Source of the DNA: Methanosarcinales archaeon
GTDB lineage: Archaea > Halobacteriota > Syntropharchaeia > Alkanophagales > Methanospirareceae
Direction of reading: 5' to 3'
Assembly: GCA_025464275.1 (NCBI GenBank)
Contig: JAODGR010000043.1
Coordinates: 1-40,755 of the forward strand
Length of the DNA stretch: 40,755 bases
Each line of letters starts with the position of its first letter. The stretch's first letter is position 1. The translations under genes and the position numbers were made by a program. Positions 1-6,996 of this stretch are shown here, piece after piece. The notes under the pieces are model-generated. The model ran no database searches, was not told where the DNA came from, and saw only the letters and a program-made list of their open reading frames with translations.

Positions 1-114
1 CTCGGTATGACCTTCATCATCATCTCTCATGACCGCGACTTTGTTTATATGGTATGCGATAGAGTGGCACACATGCAGAATGGGCGGGTAGTGAAGTTAG
101 AGGATTTGAGGTGA
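1..114 (+). CDS. atwA: C-terminal end of an ABC ATPase, probably Mcr component A2 (partial)
   Basis: The first 37 codons are open in frame 1 and end at a TGA at 112-114; the 5' part lies outside the window. The peptide has the end of an ABC-type ATPase domain: a beta strand followed by the switch-histidine motif SHD (residues 9-11), then DRVAHMQNG and a short tail. Component A2 (AtwA) is a double ABC ATPase that helps activate methyl-coenzyme M reductase with ATP. The assignment to AtwA rather than another ABC ATPase rests mainly on mcrC starting 62 bases downstream on the same strand, because both proteins belong to the Mcr activation machinery. ABC ATPase is fairly sure; AtwA is inference. 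Confidence 0.6.
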   Translation, partial: LGMTFIIISHDRDFVYMVCDRVAHMQNGRVVKLEDLR

Positions 115-128
115 GGATGCGCTCAGAT

Positions 129-160
129 ACAGGTACAGGTACAGGTAGAGGTACACAGGT
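129..160 (+). repeat. Hexanucleotide tandem repeat upstream of mcrC
   Basis: Three copies of ACAGGT (129-146) are followed by AGAGGT and a final ACACAGGT. The tract fills most of the gap between the ABC ATPase stop and the mcrC ribosome binding site (GGTGAGGT, about 167-174). No function is evident. It is one of several simple repeats in this window. Confidence 0.75.
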
Positions 161-175
161 GGATGGGGTGAGGTA

Positions 176-799
176 ATGCCAGTAGGAAGAGAGACTCAGC
201 TGGTGGTATGCAGGAAAGGTCAGGGGCTTGGATTGGGTGGCGGTATCGCACAGCGGGGCACATTCGCGAAGGCGATAAAGAACGACGTGATAAATATTGC
301 AATGTCACCGGGCTACAGGCATGTGCCGAAACCGGTGTGCGAGATAACCACAGAGTTGAGGGATAAGGGTATAGACGTAGGAGAGATAATACTGAATGCC
401 GGAGATGGTACACCCGCAGATGCACCTTCGGGTGGCGGGCACGGTGTGGCATTCGGACTGGAGCCGAGGGAGATAGAGATGATAGGGCGGCATAAGCTCG
501 CTCTCCTCAACCATGGCAACGTGAAGCAACACTTCATCTATAAGGTCCGATTCGTACTGACGAGGATAAACATACCCACTATTGTACTCTGCCAGTGCCC
601 GGTGGATTACGAGGATTTCGAGTCGATAGGGATAAGCACGAGATACAGGGAGGGGAAGACACAGGGTAAAGTTGTAGAGATCGTGAGCGGGATTGTGAGG
701 CATGAGAGTGTACCGCAGGACAAACTGAATGAGATAGTGAGCAAGGTGAAGAAGTGCCTGCGCGAGATTGAAGAGGGCAAGTTCGCTGCTGCTATGTAG
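176..799 (+). CDS. mcrC: Methyl-coenzyme M reductase operon protein C (McrC)
   Basis: A 207-residue protein of normal McrC length with the family's conserved blocks: GGGIAQRGTFA (21-31), AMSPGYRHVPKPVCEIT (42-58), ILNAGDG followed by DAPS (72-85), and the C-terminal VEIVSGIVRHE region (167-177). McrC is not a catalytic Mcr subunit. It is known from the ATP-dependent complex that reductively activates the F430 nickel of Mcr, together with component A2 and other marker proteins. The start is supported by a GGTGAGGT ribosome binding site just upstream. It lies between a probable component A2 gene and a methyltransferase gene, and no mcrA, mcrB or mcrG is in the window. It is therefore a detached mcrC, either linked to the activation genes or a copy additional to one in an mcr operon elsewhere. 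Confidence 0.93.
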   Translation: MPVGRETQLVVCRKGQGLGLGGGIAQRGTFAKAIKNDVINIAMSPGYRHVPKPVCEITTELRDKGIDVGEIILNAGDGTPADAPSGGGHGVAFGLEPREIEMIGRHKLALLNHGNVKQHFIYKVRFVLTRINIPTIVLCQCPVDYEDFESIGISTRYREGKTQGKVVEIVSGIVRHESVPQDKLNEIVSKVKKCLREIEEGKFAAAM

Positions 800-810
800 G
801 CGATTAGGCG

Positions 811-1746
811 ATGGAGCTGGACGAGTTACTGGGGATAGGAGCTGAGAACTTCACACTGGTGGAGAGCAGCTATGCAGAACAGCGCTGGATACCGAGGACT
901 ATTGATTACATGGGCAAGGTGAAGAGAGGGGATGTAGCGGAATTGATAAGGATACATGATGAGAGTGGTACACTCATTGGGATTGCAATATACGACAGGG
1001 AGCTGGGCTTCTGGGTTATATTCACCGATTTCATCGCCGAACGAAGGAGAATGGAGGAATTCAATGCCCTTGCTGATGCTATGAGCGGTGATAAGGAGCG
1101 TGAGGTGGAGGTAAATGGCATGGCTTTTCGGTCTGGTGTGATGGAGTTCTATTCCATCGCACTGGTGAACCGTGTATTCTGCAATTGCAATGTAAAGGAG
1201 CCGGGTTTCTATCCCCGTGACAGGGTAGAGGCATTGAAGAAGTTGCTGAATGCGCTTGCGAGCGAAGGGGAGATAGGAGAAGGGGCTCTTTGGGGTGACA
1301 CCATCGAGATTGGCTGTGGTGCCGGTGAAGCGACAGTGGCATTGCATGAACTTGGTATCTCTCCCATCACTGTGGATGTGAACAAATGTGAGATATGCAG
1401 GGGTCTGGAGGAAGGAGTACTTTACCCGGAGAGGAGTGTTGTTCTTGACTGCTCCCTCCTCTCCTCCTTCTTCAGCCGCGAATTCGACCTCGCATTTGGG
1501 TTTATGGTGGGTAAACTAACGCCTTACGAGCTCTTCAACTGGGAGAAGGTCTTGAGAGAGGTACCAAAGGTGCTGAGAGGAGGCGGGAAAGTACTCCTCA
1601 CCGTCTCGAGTGAGGATGAAGCCATGCTCCTGGAGAATATATTGAAGGATGAGTTCGAGGGCGAGATAAAGGAGAACAGTGAGAGTAACGGATATTTTGA
1701 CCGCTGGATCTATACCGGTACGCTGCGACAGCAGAGCACCGAATAA
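811..1746 (+). CDS. Class I SAM-dependent methyltransferase, substrate unknown
   Basis: 311 residues. The C-terminal half is a Rossmann methyltransferase: motif I TIEIGCGAGEAT (164-175), an acidic residue at the end of strand 2 in TVDVN (187-191), and a late LRGGGKVLLTV strand typical of post-motif III. The first ~150 residues form a separate region with several aromatic and acidic stretches that I do not recognise; it could be a substrate-recognition domain. The gene starts 11 bases after the mcrC stop, so the two are probably co-transcribed. McrA carries several methylated residues made by dedicated methyltransferases, one of which (McmA, S-methylcysteine) is encoded beside the mcr operon in Methanosarcina. 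A role in McrA modification is thus a reasonable hypothesis but is not shown by the sequence. A small-molecule methyltransferase is equally possible. Confidence 0.8.
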   Translation: MELDELLGIGAENFTLVESSYAEQRWIPRTIDYMGKVKRGDVAELIRIHDESGTLIGIAIYDRELGFWVIFTDFIAERRRMEEFNALADAMSGDKEREVEVNGMAFRSGVMEFYSIALVNRVFCNCNVKEPGFYPRDRVEALKKLLNALASEGEIGEGALWGDTIEIGCGAGEATVALHELGISPITVDVNKCEICRGLEEGVLYPERSVVLDCSLLSSFFSREFDLAFGFMVGKLTPYELFNWEKVLREVPKVLRGGGKVLLTVSSEDEAMLLENILKDEFEGEIKENSESNGYFDRWIYTGTLRQQSTE

Positions 1747-1796
1747 GAATAAGATAAGATAAAAGAAGAAGGGAGAAATAAAGAGATAGAAGGAAC

Positions 1797-2105
1797 TTAT
1801 TTTCGGTATTTACCCAGTATCTGCTCACGCCGCTTCGTACGCCATTCCTCCAGATGTGAGATCCACTCTTCGTGCCTCTTATATATATATTCCTTCGCAG
1901 CCAGCAACTTATCGGGTGAATCACCCCGCAGTATCATCCGGGGTACATAATCCCGAATGGGGAAACCAGTACGTGGGTCAAAGGCATCCTCAGATGAGGC
2001 TTCCTCCTGCGTCACCTCCAGTCCGAATTTCTCCGCTGCCTCGAATACTATACCCGTAGTTATACCACGGGGAATGGGTAAAGCATACTTCCGCTCACGC
2101 TCCAT
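1797..2105 (-). CDS. Conserved-looking hypothetical protein, 102 residues
   Basis: I do not recognise this family. The protein is soluble and charged, with an N-terminal segment MERERKYALPIPRG, a central DPRTGFPIRDYVPRMILRGDSPDK stretch (only parts quoted as landmarks) that looks like a folded core, and a C-terminal amphipathic helix rich in Glu, Trp and Arg (about 66-102). The start codon overlaps the stop of the upstream zinc-ribbon gene in a TAATG arrangement at 2103-2107, so the two are translationally coupled. Convergent with the methyltransferase gene, whose stop lies 51 bases away. The pair diverges from ycaO, which suggests but does not prove a connection with Mcr maturation. Confidence 0.7.
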   Translation of the reverse strand: MERERKYALPIPRGITTGIVFEAAEKFGLEVTQEEASSEDAFDPRTGFPIRDYVPRMILRGDSPDKLLAAKEYIYKRHEEWISHLEEWRTKRREQILGKYRK

Positions 2106-2350
2106 TAGCCTGCACCACCCCCCTCTCCGGGCATGCTTAAAGCGCCAAATTCATCCGCTTCCTCCTCTGCATAACACTCCAGACAGAGGATACGCCCGGC
2201 TATCTCCAGATATTCATCCACTTCCTTCCCACACTTCGAGCACCGTATCTTCTTCACCGACCTTCCACCTTCCTCCTTATCTGCCTTCGCCGCTTCTCGC
2301 GCCATCCACCTATTCCTTCTCTCCTCCGCCGTCTCTTCTCTCTCTACCAT
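2105..2350 (-). CDS. Small zinc-ribbon protein, 81 residues
   Basis: An open frame extends upstream to 2458, but an ATG at 2350 preceded by an AGGAGAGGAA ribosome binding site is the better start and leaves room for a promoter in the gap to ycaO. The N-terminal half is a highly charged helix rich in Glu and Arg. The C-terminal half carries a CxxCGKEVDEY motif and, about 16 residues on, a CxxC, a typical four-cysteine zinc knuckle. The tail is Gly and Glu rich. Its stop overlaps the start of the next gene. Function unknown; zinc ribbons of this size often bind nucleic acid or a protein partner. Confidence 0.65.
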   Translation of the reverse strand: MVEREETAEERRNRWMAREAAKADKEEGGRSVKKIRCSKCGKEVDEYLEIAGRILCLECYAEEEADEFGALSMPGEGGGAG

Positions 2351-2363
2351 TTCCTCTCCTCTA

Positions 2364-2394
2364 TTATTAAATAGATATTCTGTCAGTATATAAA
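2364..2394. promoter_or_regulatory. Interleaved divergent promoters for the zinc-ribbon gene and ycaO
   Basis: Only 57 bases separate the two divergent start codons (2350 and 2408). On the plus strand, TTATTAAATA (2364-2373) would place transcription start near 2397, eleven bases before the ycaO ATG. On the minus strand, the complement of GTATATAAA (2386-2394) gives a TATA box that would start transcription near 2364, about fourteen bases before the other ATG. Each TATA box thus lies on the far side of the other's start region, so the two promoters overlap and could exclude each other. Confidence 0.45.
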
Positions 2395-2407
2395 GGATGG
2401 TGAAAAG

Positions 2408-3637
2408 ATGGAGATAAAACTCAGGCGGAGACCAAAGAGGTACTTCTTCGATTCGCATCGCACATTAACACCGGAGGAGACCCTGAGAATGGTGGAAGGG
2501 CTAACCGAGAAGGTGGGTATAACCGAGATGGTGGAGATCTCCGGGCTGGATAAGCTCAATATAAATATACCTGTATACTCGGCACGCAGACCCGGTGCGA
2601 AGGCAGGAGCAGTGAATGTTCATGCAGGTAAAGGTCTAACGGAGGAGCAGGCGAAGGTATCGGTGCTTATGGAGGCAATAGAGCGCTATTCCGCAGAGTT
2701 AAAGGCGGAAGACCGTGCTAAATTCCTGTTCGAATCGTATAACGAAGGAGAAAGAGTGGAGGGGGTGGAGAAGCTGGAACCATCATCACTTATATTGAGT
2801 GCAATCTCAGGCGTGGGACCCGATACCAAGATAGAGTGGTGTGTGGGTTACGACCTCATGATGGAGAGTGAGGTGCTCCTGCCTGCAAATGCCGTTTATC
2901 ACCCCTACATCACGAACAGAGGTGGAAGGCTCTTCAGGAGTGACAGTAATGGTATAGCCACGGGTAACAACCTGGAGGAGGCGATATTCCACGGCATAAT
3001 GGAAGTGATAGAAAGAGATGCACTGAGTTATGTGGAGATAAGAAAGGATGCAGGTAGAAGGATAGAGATAGAAGAAGAAGATGGATTGATATTCGAGCTT
3101 AAAGAGAGGTTCAATTCCCGGGGCATCGAAACCCATTTCTGGTATATCCCCACGGATGCCGGGTTCACCACCGTTGCTTTAGCTCTGGATACACCAGAGA
3201 GGGACCCGAATCTACTCGTTTATGGCGCCGGTACACACAGTGACCCGCGGATTGCAGCGATAAGGGCGATAACAGAGGCTGCACAGTCCAGACTCATGCA
3301 GATAGCGCAGCGGCAGCTAAAGGCAGGGGCAACGGGCACACCCACACCCACACCCTCCCCTCTGGATTACGAGACGGTGAAAAGAATGAACAGGCACTGG
3401 TTTGATACCGGCAAAGAGGGTGAAGGGGTGAGCCTGAGCGAACTTCCCAGCCTCGCAACTGATACGATAGATGGTGATATAAAGATAGCACTTCAGCGGC
3501 TGAAGGCGATAGGTAGGCGGGTGATTGTGGCTGACCTGACGCGTGAAGAGATTGGCATACCGGTGGTGAGGGTGGTGATACCCGGATTCGAGGTATATGC
3601 CAGGAATCCAGAGAGACTGGGATTCAGGTACAGATAG
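2408..3637 (+). CDS. ycaO: YcaO-domain protein, McrA thioamidation type (methanogenesis marker 1)
   Basis: 409 residues, the usual size for this family. YcaO enzymes use ATP to activate a backbone amide; the methanogenesis marker 1 group makes the thioglycine in the McrA active site, usually with TfuA. Landmarks are INIPVYSARRPGA (52-64), the ATP/Mg-binding helix SVLMEAIERYSAE (85-97), and SNGIATGNNLEEA followed by EVIERDA (180-205). A Thr-Pro repeat (about 309-318) encoded by a CACACC tract forms a short insertion. No tfuA gene is in the window. The start is supported by a TATA-like element 40 bases upstream and a short leader. The neighbouring mcrC and component A2 end agree with a role in Mcr maturation. 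Confidence 0.88.
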   Translation: MEIKLRRRPKRYFFDSHRTLTPEETLRMVEGLTEKVGITEMVEISGLDKLNINIPVYSARRPGAKAGAVNVHAGKGLTEEQAKVSVLMEAIERYSAELKAEDRAKFLFESYNEGERVEGVEKLEPSSLILSAISGVGPDTKIEWCVGYDLMMESEVLLPANAVYHPYITNRGGRLFRSDSNGIATGNNLEEAIFHGIMEVIERDALSYVEIRKDAGRRIEIEEEDGLIFELKERFNSRGIETHFWYIPTDAGFTTVALALDTPERDPNLLVYGAGTHSDPRIAAIRAITEAAQSRLMQIAQRQLKAGATGTPTPTPSPLDYETVKRMNRHWFDTGKEGEGVSLSELPSLATDTIDGDIKIALQRLKAIGRRVIVADLTREEIGIPVVRVVIPGFEVYARNPERLGFRYR

Positions 3638-3703
3638 TAATAGCATAGCGGAGAAAGGTCATAAGATTTAACATCTATTTAATATTTCAGCTTCTCAAAA
3701 CTG

Positions 3704-3733
3704 GAATATTCAAAAAAATAGAAAAATTTAAAT
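3704..3733 (+). promoter_or_regulatory. Promoter region of the small zinc-finger gene
   Basis: The 128-base gap after ycaO is very AT-rich. AAATTTAAAT at 3724-3733 is a good archaeal TATA box about 33-42 bases before the chosen ATG at 3766. An eight-base perfect palindrome, GAATATTC (3704-3711), lies just upstream and could be a regulator site, though eight bases is weak evidence. Confidence 0.45.
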
Positions 3734-3765
3734 GTTCATACGCCAAAATACCAGTGGTGGTAAAA

Positions 3766-4029
3766 ATGGCGGAAGGGATTTGTTATGTCTGCAATCAAAC
3801 ATTCACCGCTGCGAGCAGAGATGCACTGGTGGATAAGATAGTGGAGCATATAATGACCTCACATCACGGCTGGGTATGGGGCGATGCCATGCAGGCGAAG
3901 AACGTCTTTGACAAATGCCCGGTATGTGGCGCCTCACTTGGTAAACTCGTTGCAAAATGCCCTAACTGCGGCGCTGACCTCGTGGAGCAATTTGCGAGGA
4001 AGGTGACCATGGGGTATGTAAAGGGTTAA
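3766..4029 (+). CDS. Small protein with C2H2-like and zinc-ribbon motifs, 87 residues
   Basis: The reading frame can be extended to a GTG at 3754, but the ATG at 3766 follows a GGTGG ribosome binding site and begins MAEGICYVC. Residues 6-9 (CYVC) with HIMTSHH about 25 residues later look like a CxxC...HxxxxH finger; a second module CPVCG...CPNCG follows (about 49-67). The protein is therefore a two-finger zinc protein, perhaps binding DNA, RNA or a protein partner. It has its own promoter and is followed by a T-rich terminator, so it is probably transcribed alone and well. I do not recognise the family. Confidence 0.75.
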   Translation: MAEGICYVCNQTFTAASRDALVDKIVEHIMTSHHGWVWGDAMQAKNVFDKCPVCGASLGKLVAKCPNCGADLVEQFARKVTMGYVKG

Positions 4030-4039
4030 AAAACCCCAT

Positions 4040-4053
4040 CTTTTTCTTTTTTC
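4040..4053 (+). terminator. T-rich terminator after the zinc-finger gene
   Basis: An almost unbroken run of T (T5, C, then T6-7) starts about 10 bases after the stop. Archaeal termination commonly occurs at such T tracts without a hairpin. Confidence 0.5.
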
Positions 4054-4122
4054 CCTCATCTCCCGGTTTCTATCTCTATCCTCAGTCCATGAAGGGGAAA
4101 CATGATTCTATACCAGGGGCAA

Positions 4123-4150
4123 CAATAATTTCCCTTATGGGAAAGTATTG
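4123..4150. promoter_or_regulatory. 28-bp dyad, candidate operator upstream of the winged-helix gene
   Basis: Outer arms CAATA (4123-4127) and TATTG (4146-4150) and inner arms TTTCCC (4129-4134) and GGGAAA (4139-4144) are exact inverted repeats around a TTAT centre, with one mismatched pair between inner and outer arms. It lies 60-90 bases before the regulator start and just upstream of an A-rich segment that could hold the TATA box (about 4164-4176). The inner core closely matches a dyad at 13805-13818 upstream of another regulator gene. Confidence 0.5.
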
Positions 4151-4212
4151 GTAAAAAAGCGAAAGAGATAAAAAGAGGACTCGATATACAGATGCCGTTG
4201 TGGAGTGGAGAG

Positions 4213-4521
4213 ATGAAGATCGAGGATGAGCTGATAAAGGAACTGCATGTGCTCCTGCACCCGATAAGATTCAGGATTGTGGAGCTACTGGGAGAGAGGG
4301 AGATGCATATAAACGAGATAAGCAACGCACTCGGTGAGGAGCGGAGACTCGTATCTTATCACTTACTCACTCTGGAAGAGCACGGGTTCCTGGATAGCAG
4401 ATATGAGATCTCTGAACTGCCGAGGTCGAAGGGTAAGGCGGTGAGGAAATATCGTGTCACGGGTAAAGTGGAGGAGGTGCTCACGGAGTTCAAGAGTGGA
4501 TTCCACCATATCCAGAGGTGA
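4213..4521 (+). CDS. Winged-helix (ArsR-like) transcriptional regulator, paralogue 1
   Basis: 102 residues from the ATG at 4213 (behind GGAG); an upstream in-frame ATG at 4192 is possible, but the paralogue at 15389 begins at the equivalent of 4213. The motif HPIRFRIVELL...INEISNALGEERRLVSYHLLTLEEHGFLD is a winged-helix fold of the ArsR/HTH_20 kind, with the recognition helix around RRLVSYHLLTLEEHG. The C-terminal part has a basic wing (RSKGKAVRKYRV) and a short helix. No metal-binding cysteines are visible, so it is unlikely to be a metal sensor of the ArsR/SmtB type. It stands alone upstream of the TFB gene, with a dyad in front that suggests autoregulation or control by another regulator. 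Confidence 0.85.
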   Translation: MKIEDELIKELHVLLHPIRFRIVELLGEREMHINEISNALGEERRLVSYHLLTLEEHGFLDSRYEISELPRSKGKAVRKYRVTGKVEEVLTEFKSGFHHIQR

Positions 4522-4610
4522 AAGTGAAATAATCTTCTCCTCTTGAACTGAAGTTCTAACCAAAAACGGAAGTTTTATCTATTAATAAGGATAATATATT
4601 CTTAAAGAGA

Positions 4611-5525
4611 ATGGATGAGAGACCGAAGAAGTGCCCGGAATGTGGCTCCACTAACCTGATCACGGACCCCAAGCACGCTGAGGTCTATTGCGCTGACTGT
4701 GGGGTGGTGATAGCGGAGAATCTCGTGGACCTTGGACCCGAATGGCGCTCCTACGATGATGAGCAGGCATCGAAGCGAATCAGAACAGGTCCACCCATGA
4801 GTTACAGGATTCACAATAAAGGGCTGAGTACACCCGCACCCGAGGCATTCGCGCGCACAAGGAGATTGAGGGGGATAATAAGTATGGATAGCAGTGAGAA
4901 GATACTCTCATTCGCACTCGGGGAGATAGACAGGATGGCGAGCGCGCTTAAACTGCCACCAGAGATTCGTGAGGAGACCGCGGTATTGTACCGCCGGGCG
5001 GCGAAGCAGAACCTGATAAAGGGGCGGAGTATAGAGGAGCTGGTCTCTGCGATGCTCTACATCACCTGCCGGCAGTATGGTGTACCGCGAACGCTGAAGG
5101 AGATAGCAGAGTTCTCAAGAATGCCACTACGGAAGATAAGAAGGGCTTACATCTTCCTCCTCCGCAAACTCGAGATTAAACTCGCACCCGCAGACCCCGC
5201 GCAGTATGTGCCCCGATTCTGCTCTGAGCTGGGGTTGAGTGATGCGATAAGGGAGAGGGCGATAGAGATATTGAAGAGGGGGGAGGGGGCAGGTACCGCG
5301 AAGGGCTGGGGTCCCACTGGCACGGCTGCGGCTGCGATATACCTCGCTGCTAATTTGAGTGGTACCTCGGTCGCGGAGAAGGAGATAGCAAAAGTCGCGG
5401 GTACAACCCCGATCACCATCCGGAACAGGTGTAAGGAGCTTGAGGAGAAGCTGAAGCTGGATAACGATATAGATACGGATATACTCTCACATCCGCATCA
5501 GAAGGGTGTTTACTTCGTGATATGA
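4611..5525 (+). CDS. tfb: Transcription initiation factor TFB, short-linker variant
   Basis: 304 residues. TFB recruits RNA polymerase to TBP-bound promoters. A zinc ribbon is formed by C8, C11, C27 and C30. The conserved block RTGPPMSYRIHNKGLST follows at about 58-74. Two cyclin-like repeats cover roughly 95-190 and 200-285, and a helix-turn-helix (TPITIRNRCKELEEKL) that contacts the BRE lies near the end. The segment between the GLST motif and the first cyclin repeat is short and reads TRRLRGIISMDSSEK, where canonical archaeal TFBs have a longer stretch with an RLRKWQRRIR-like helix. The B-linker region is therefore reduced by roughly 15-20 residues. It is probably functional, and perhaps one of several TFBs in the genome. 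Confidence 0.93.
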   Translation: MDERPKKCPECGSTNLITDPKHAEVYCADCGVVIAENLVDLGPEWRSYDDEQASKRIRTGPPMSYRIHNKGLSTPAPEAFARTRRLRGIISMDSSEKILSFALGEIDRMASALKLPPEIREETAVLYRRAAKQNLIKGRSIEELVSAMLYITCRQYGVPRTLKEIAEFSRMPLRKIRRAYIFLLRKLEIKLAPADPAQYVPRFCSELGLSDAIRERAIEILKRGEGAGTAKGWGPTGTAAAAIYLAANLSGTSVAEKEIAKVAGTTPITIRNRCKELEEKLKLDNDIDTDILSHPHQKGVYFVI

Positions 5526-5547
5526 TATAAAGATGAGATAGAGTTAG

Positions 5548-6699
5548 ATGGAATCACACATATATCATGCTCTTGGCTTGCACATGCATCAGCCTCCCGG
5601 TAATATAGAACTGCTTCTCCGGACGAACGAGTGGGAGGCGAGGCAGATATTACTGTGCTACGAGCGCCCTCTGCGATATGCCAGGGAATACGAGGACGTG
5701 GCACGGCTTCATCTTGGCTTCTCCGGCACTCTACTGGAGCAACTCTGCAGCACGGATATGGGAGACAGGCTATCTGCTCTGATAGGAGCAGACCTGGAAG
5801 GGGTAATGCGTGAGTATCCCGGAGCGAAGGGGATAGAATTCCTCGGCATGGGCTATTATCATCCCCTCTTCCCCCTGATACCCAGGGAGGACTGGAAACC
5901 GCAGATAGAGCGATGGAAGCAGCAGGCAGAATCTCTTGGTCTCCACGCGCCCGGATTCTGGCCACCGGAGATGGGCTTCTGCATGGAGATGATACCCGTG
6001 CTGAAGGATACGGGATTTGAATATGTGGTCGTCGATGGTGTACATGTAAAGCCGAGGAGAGAGGGGATGCGGAGGGAGGATATAATATACAAGCCGCATA
6101 TTGCTGAATACGACTCCGCGGAGATTGTGGTAATCCCGAGGGACAGGGATATGAGTAACGCACAGGAGAGCGGGCTTGACCCTGGCTGGTTTAAACATGA
6201 AGTCATGCATAAGACGGAGAGATGCAGGGGGAATTGCCTTCTGACCACCTGGTCGGATGGGGAGAACGGTGGATGGTTCAGACAGATGCACGAGCCGTCG
6301 GGTTTCTGGGGACATTTCTTCGCTCCTTACATGGAGGAAGTACGAAGAGGCGATTGCCCCATTATTCCGATAAAGATAAGTGAGTTCATAGAGGAGAATC
6401 CACCCTCAACCTATGTGGATGTCCAGACAGGCGCCTGGAATGTAGCCACTACAAGTGGCTATGATTTCAGCCAGTGGGAGGGTACAGAGAAGCAACGGGC
6501 GGGTATAGAAGAGCTATGGGCAACGAGCAGGGAGTATCATGAGCTCGGCAGAAGGATTCCCGAAGTGGAGGAGCACATCCTGAGGGCTGAGACGAGCTGC
6601 AATCTCTTCTGGGGTGATGCATGGGTACACAGGATATACGAGGATACACGGGCTGCGAAGGAGTTGATGCGAGCGCTCAAATCGAGCTTGAAGAAATGA
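5548..6699 (+). CDS. Glycoside hydrolase family 57 protein
   Basis: 383 residues with GH57 landmarks: HMHQP near the N-terminus (12-16), GFWPPEMGF with the probable nucleophile E141, and TTWSDGENGGW with the probable acid/base D237. GH57 enzymes act on alpha-glucans (amylases, 4-alpha-glucanotransferases, branching enzymes). This one is shorter than the branching enzymes and amylopullulanases and is closest in layout to the short uncharacterised archaeal GH57 proteins. There is no signal peptide, so it should act in the cytoplasm, in line with storage polysaccharide turnover. It starts 22 bases after the TFB stop. The carbohydrate operon at 9345-13720 lies on the other strand and may belong to the same pathway. 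Confidence 0.88.
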   Translation: MESHIYHALGLHMHQPPGNIELLLRTNEWEARQILLCYERPLRYAREYEDVARLHLGFSGTLLEQLCSTDMGDRLSALIGADLEGVMREYPGAKGIEFLGMGYYHPLFPLIPREDWKPQIERWKQQAESLGLHAPGFWPPEMGFCMEMIPVLKDTGFEYVVVDGVHVKPRREGMRREDIIYKPHIAEYDSAEIVVIPRDRDMSNAQESGLDPGWFKHEVMHKTERCRGNCLLTTWSDGENGGWFRQMHEPSGFWGHFFAPYMEEVRRGDCPIIPIKISEFIEENPPSTYVDVQTGAWNVATTSGYDFSQWEGTEKQRAGIEELWATSREYHELGRRIPEVEEHILRAETSCNLFWGDAWVHRIYEDTRAAKELMRALKSSLKK

Positions 6700-6713
6700 A
6701 TAATGAATTGAAG

Positions 6714-6971
6714 TTAGAGTTCTTCCCTGACCATCTTCACCATCGCCTGTGCCACCCGTGCATTCAGCAGATAATCATCCAGGGTTGCTATCAGCGTTCC
6801 TATTCTGGGCGCCTCAAGGTAGGTGTAGGTGGTGCTCACTGTACCATCAGCCCCTTCACCCTCGATACTGGTATCGGTGTTGATATTGATATTGATATTG
6901 TCAGGCATCAGAGCATTTACTATCAGGGCGGCGTCTTCACTTCTCACCCTTATCCTCGCTCTCAGTCTCAT
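6714..6971 (-). CDS. KEOPS complex Pcc1-like subunit
   Basis: 85 residues, the usual size. Pcc1 is the small dimerising subunit of the KEOPS complex, which makes the t6A modification at position 37 of ANN-decoding tRNAs. The sequence begins with a strand RLRARIRVRSEDAALIVNAL (20 residues), followed by PDN and, later, the characteristic LIATLDDYLLNARVAQAMV helix (about 59-77). An Asn-Ile repeat (NINININT, about 25-32) from an ATTGAT tract is inserted in the loop after PDN. The GAGG seven bases before the ATG supports the start. Convergent with the GH57 gene. Confidence 0.78.
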   Translation of the reverse strand: MRLRARIRVRSEDAALIVNALMPDNINININTDTSIEGEGADGTVSTTYTYLEAPRIGTLIATLDDYLLNARVAQAMVKMVREEL

Positions 6972-6996
6972 CTCATATCCTCATATTCATATTATA

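Noticed and set aside
4192..4212. Longer N-terminus for the first winged-helix regulator
   Set aside because: The paralogue at 15389 starts at the equivalent of 4213, and GGAG is placed for that start.
5510..6315. Long minus-strand open frames opposite the GH57 gene
   Set aside because: They are shadows of the GH57 codon pattern, rich in Ser, Pro and Arg with no domain, and the plus-strand gene has clear catalytic motifs.
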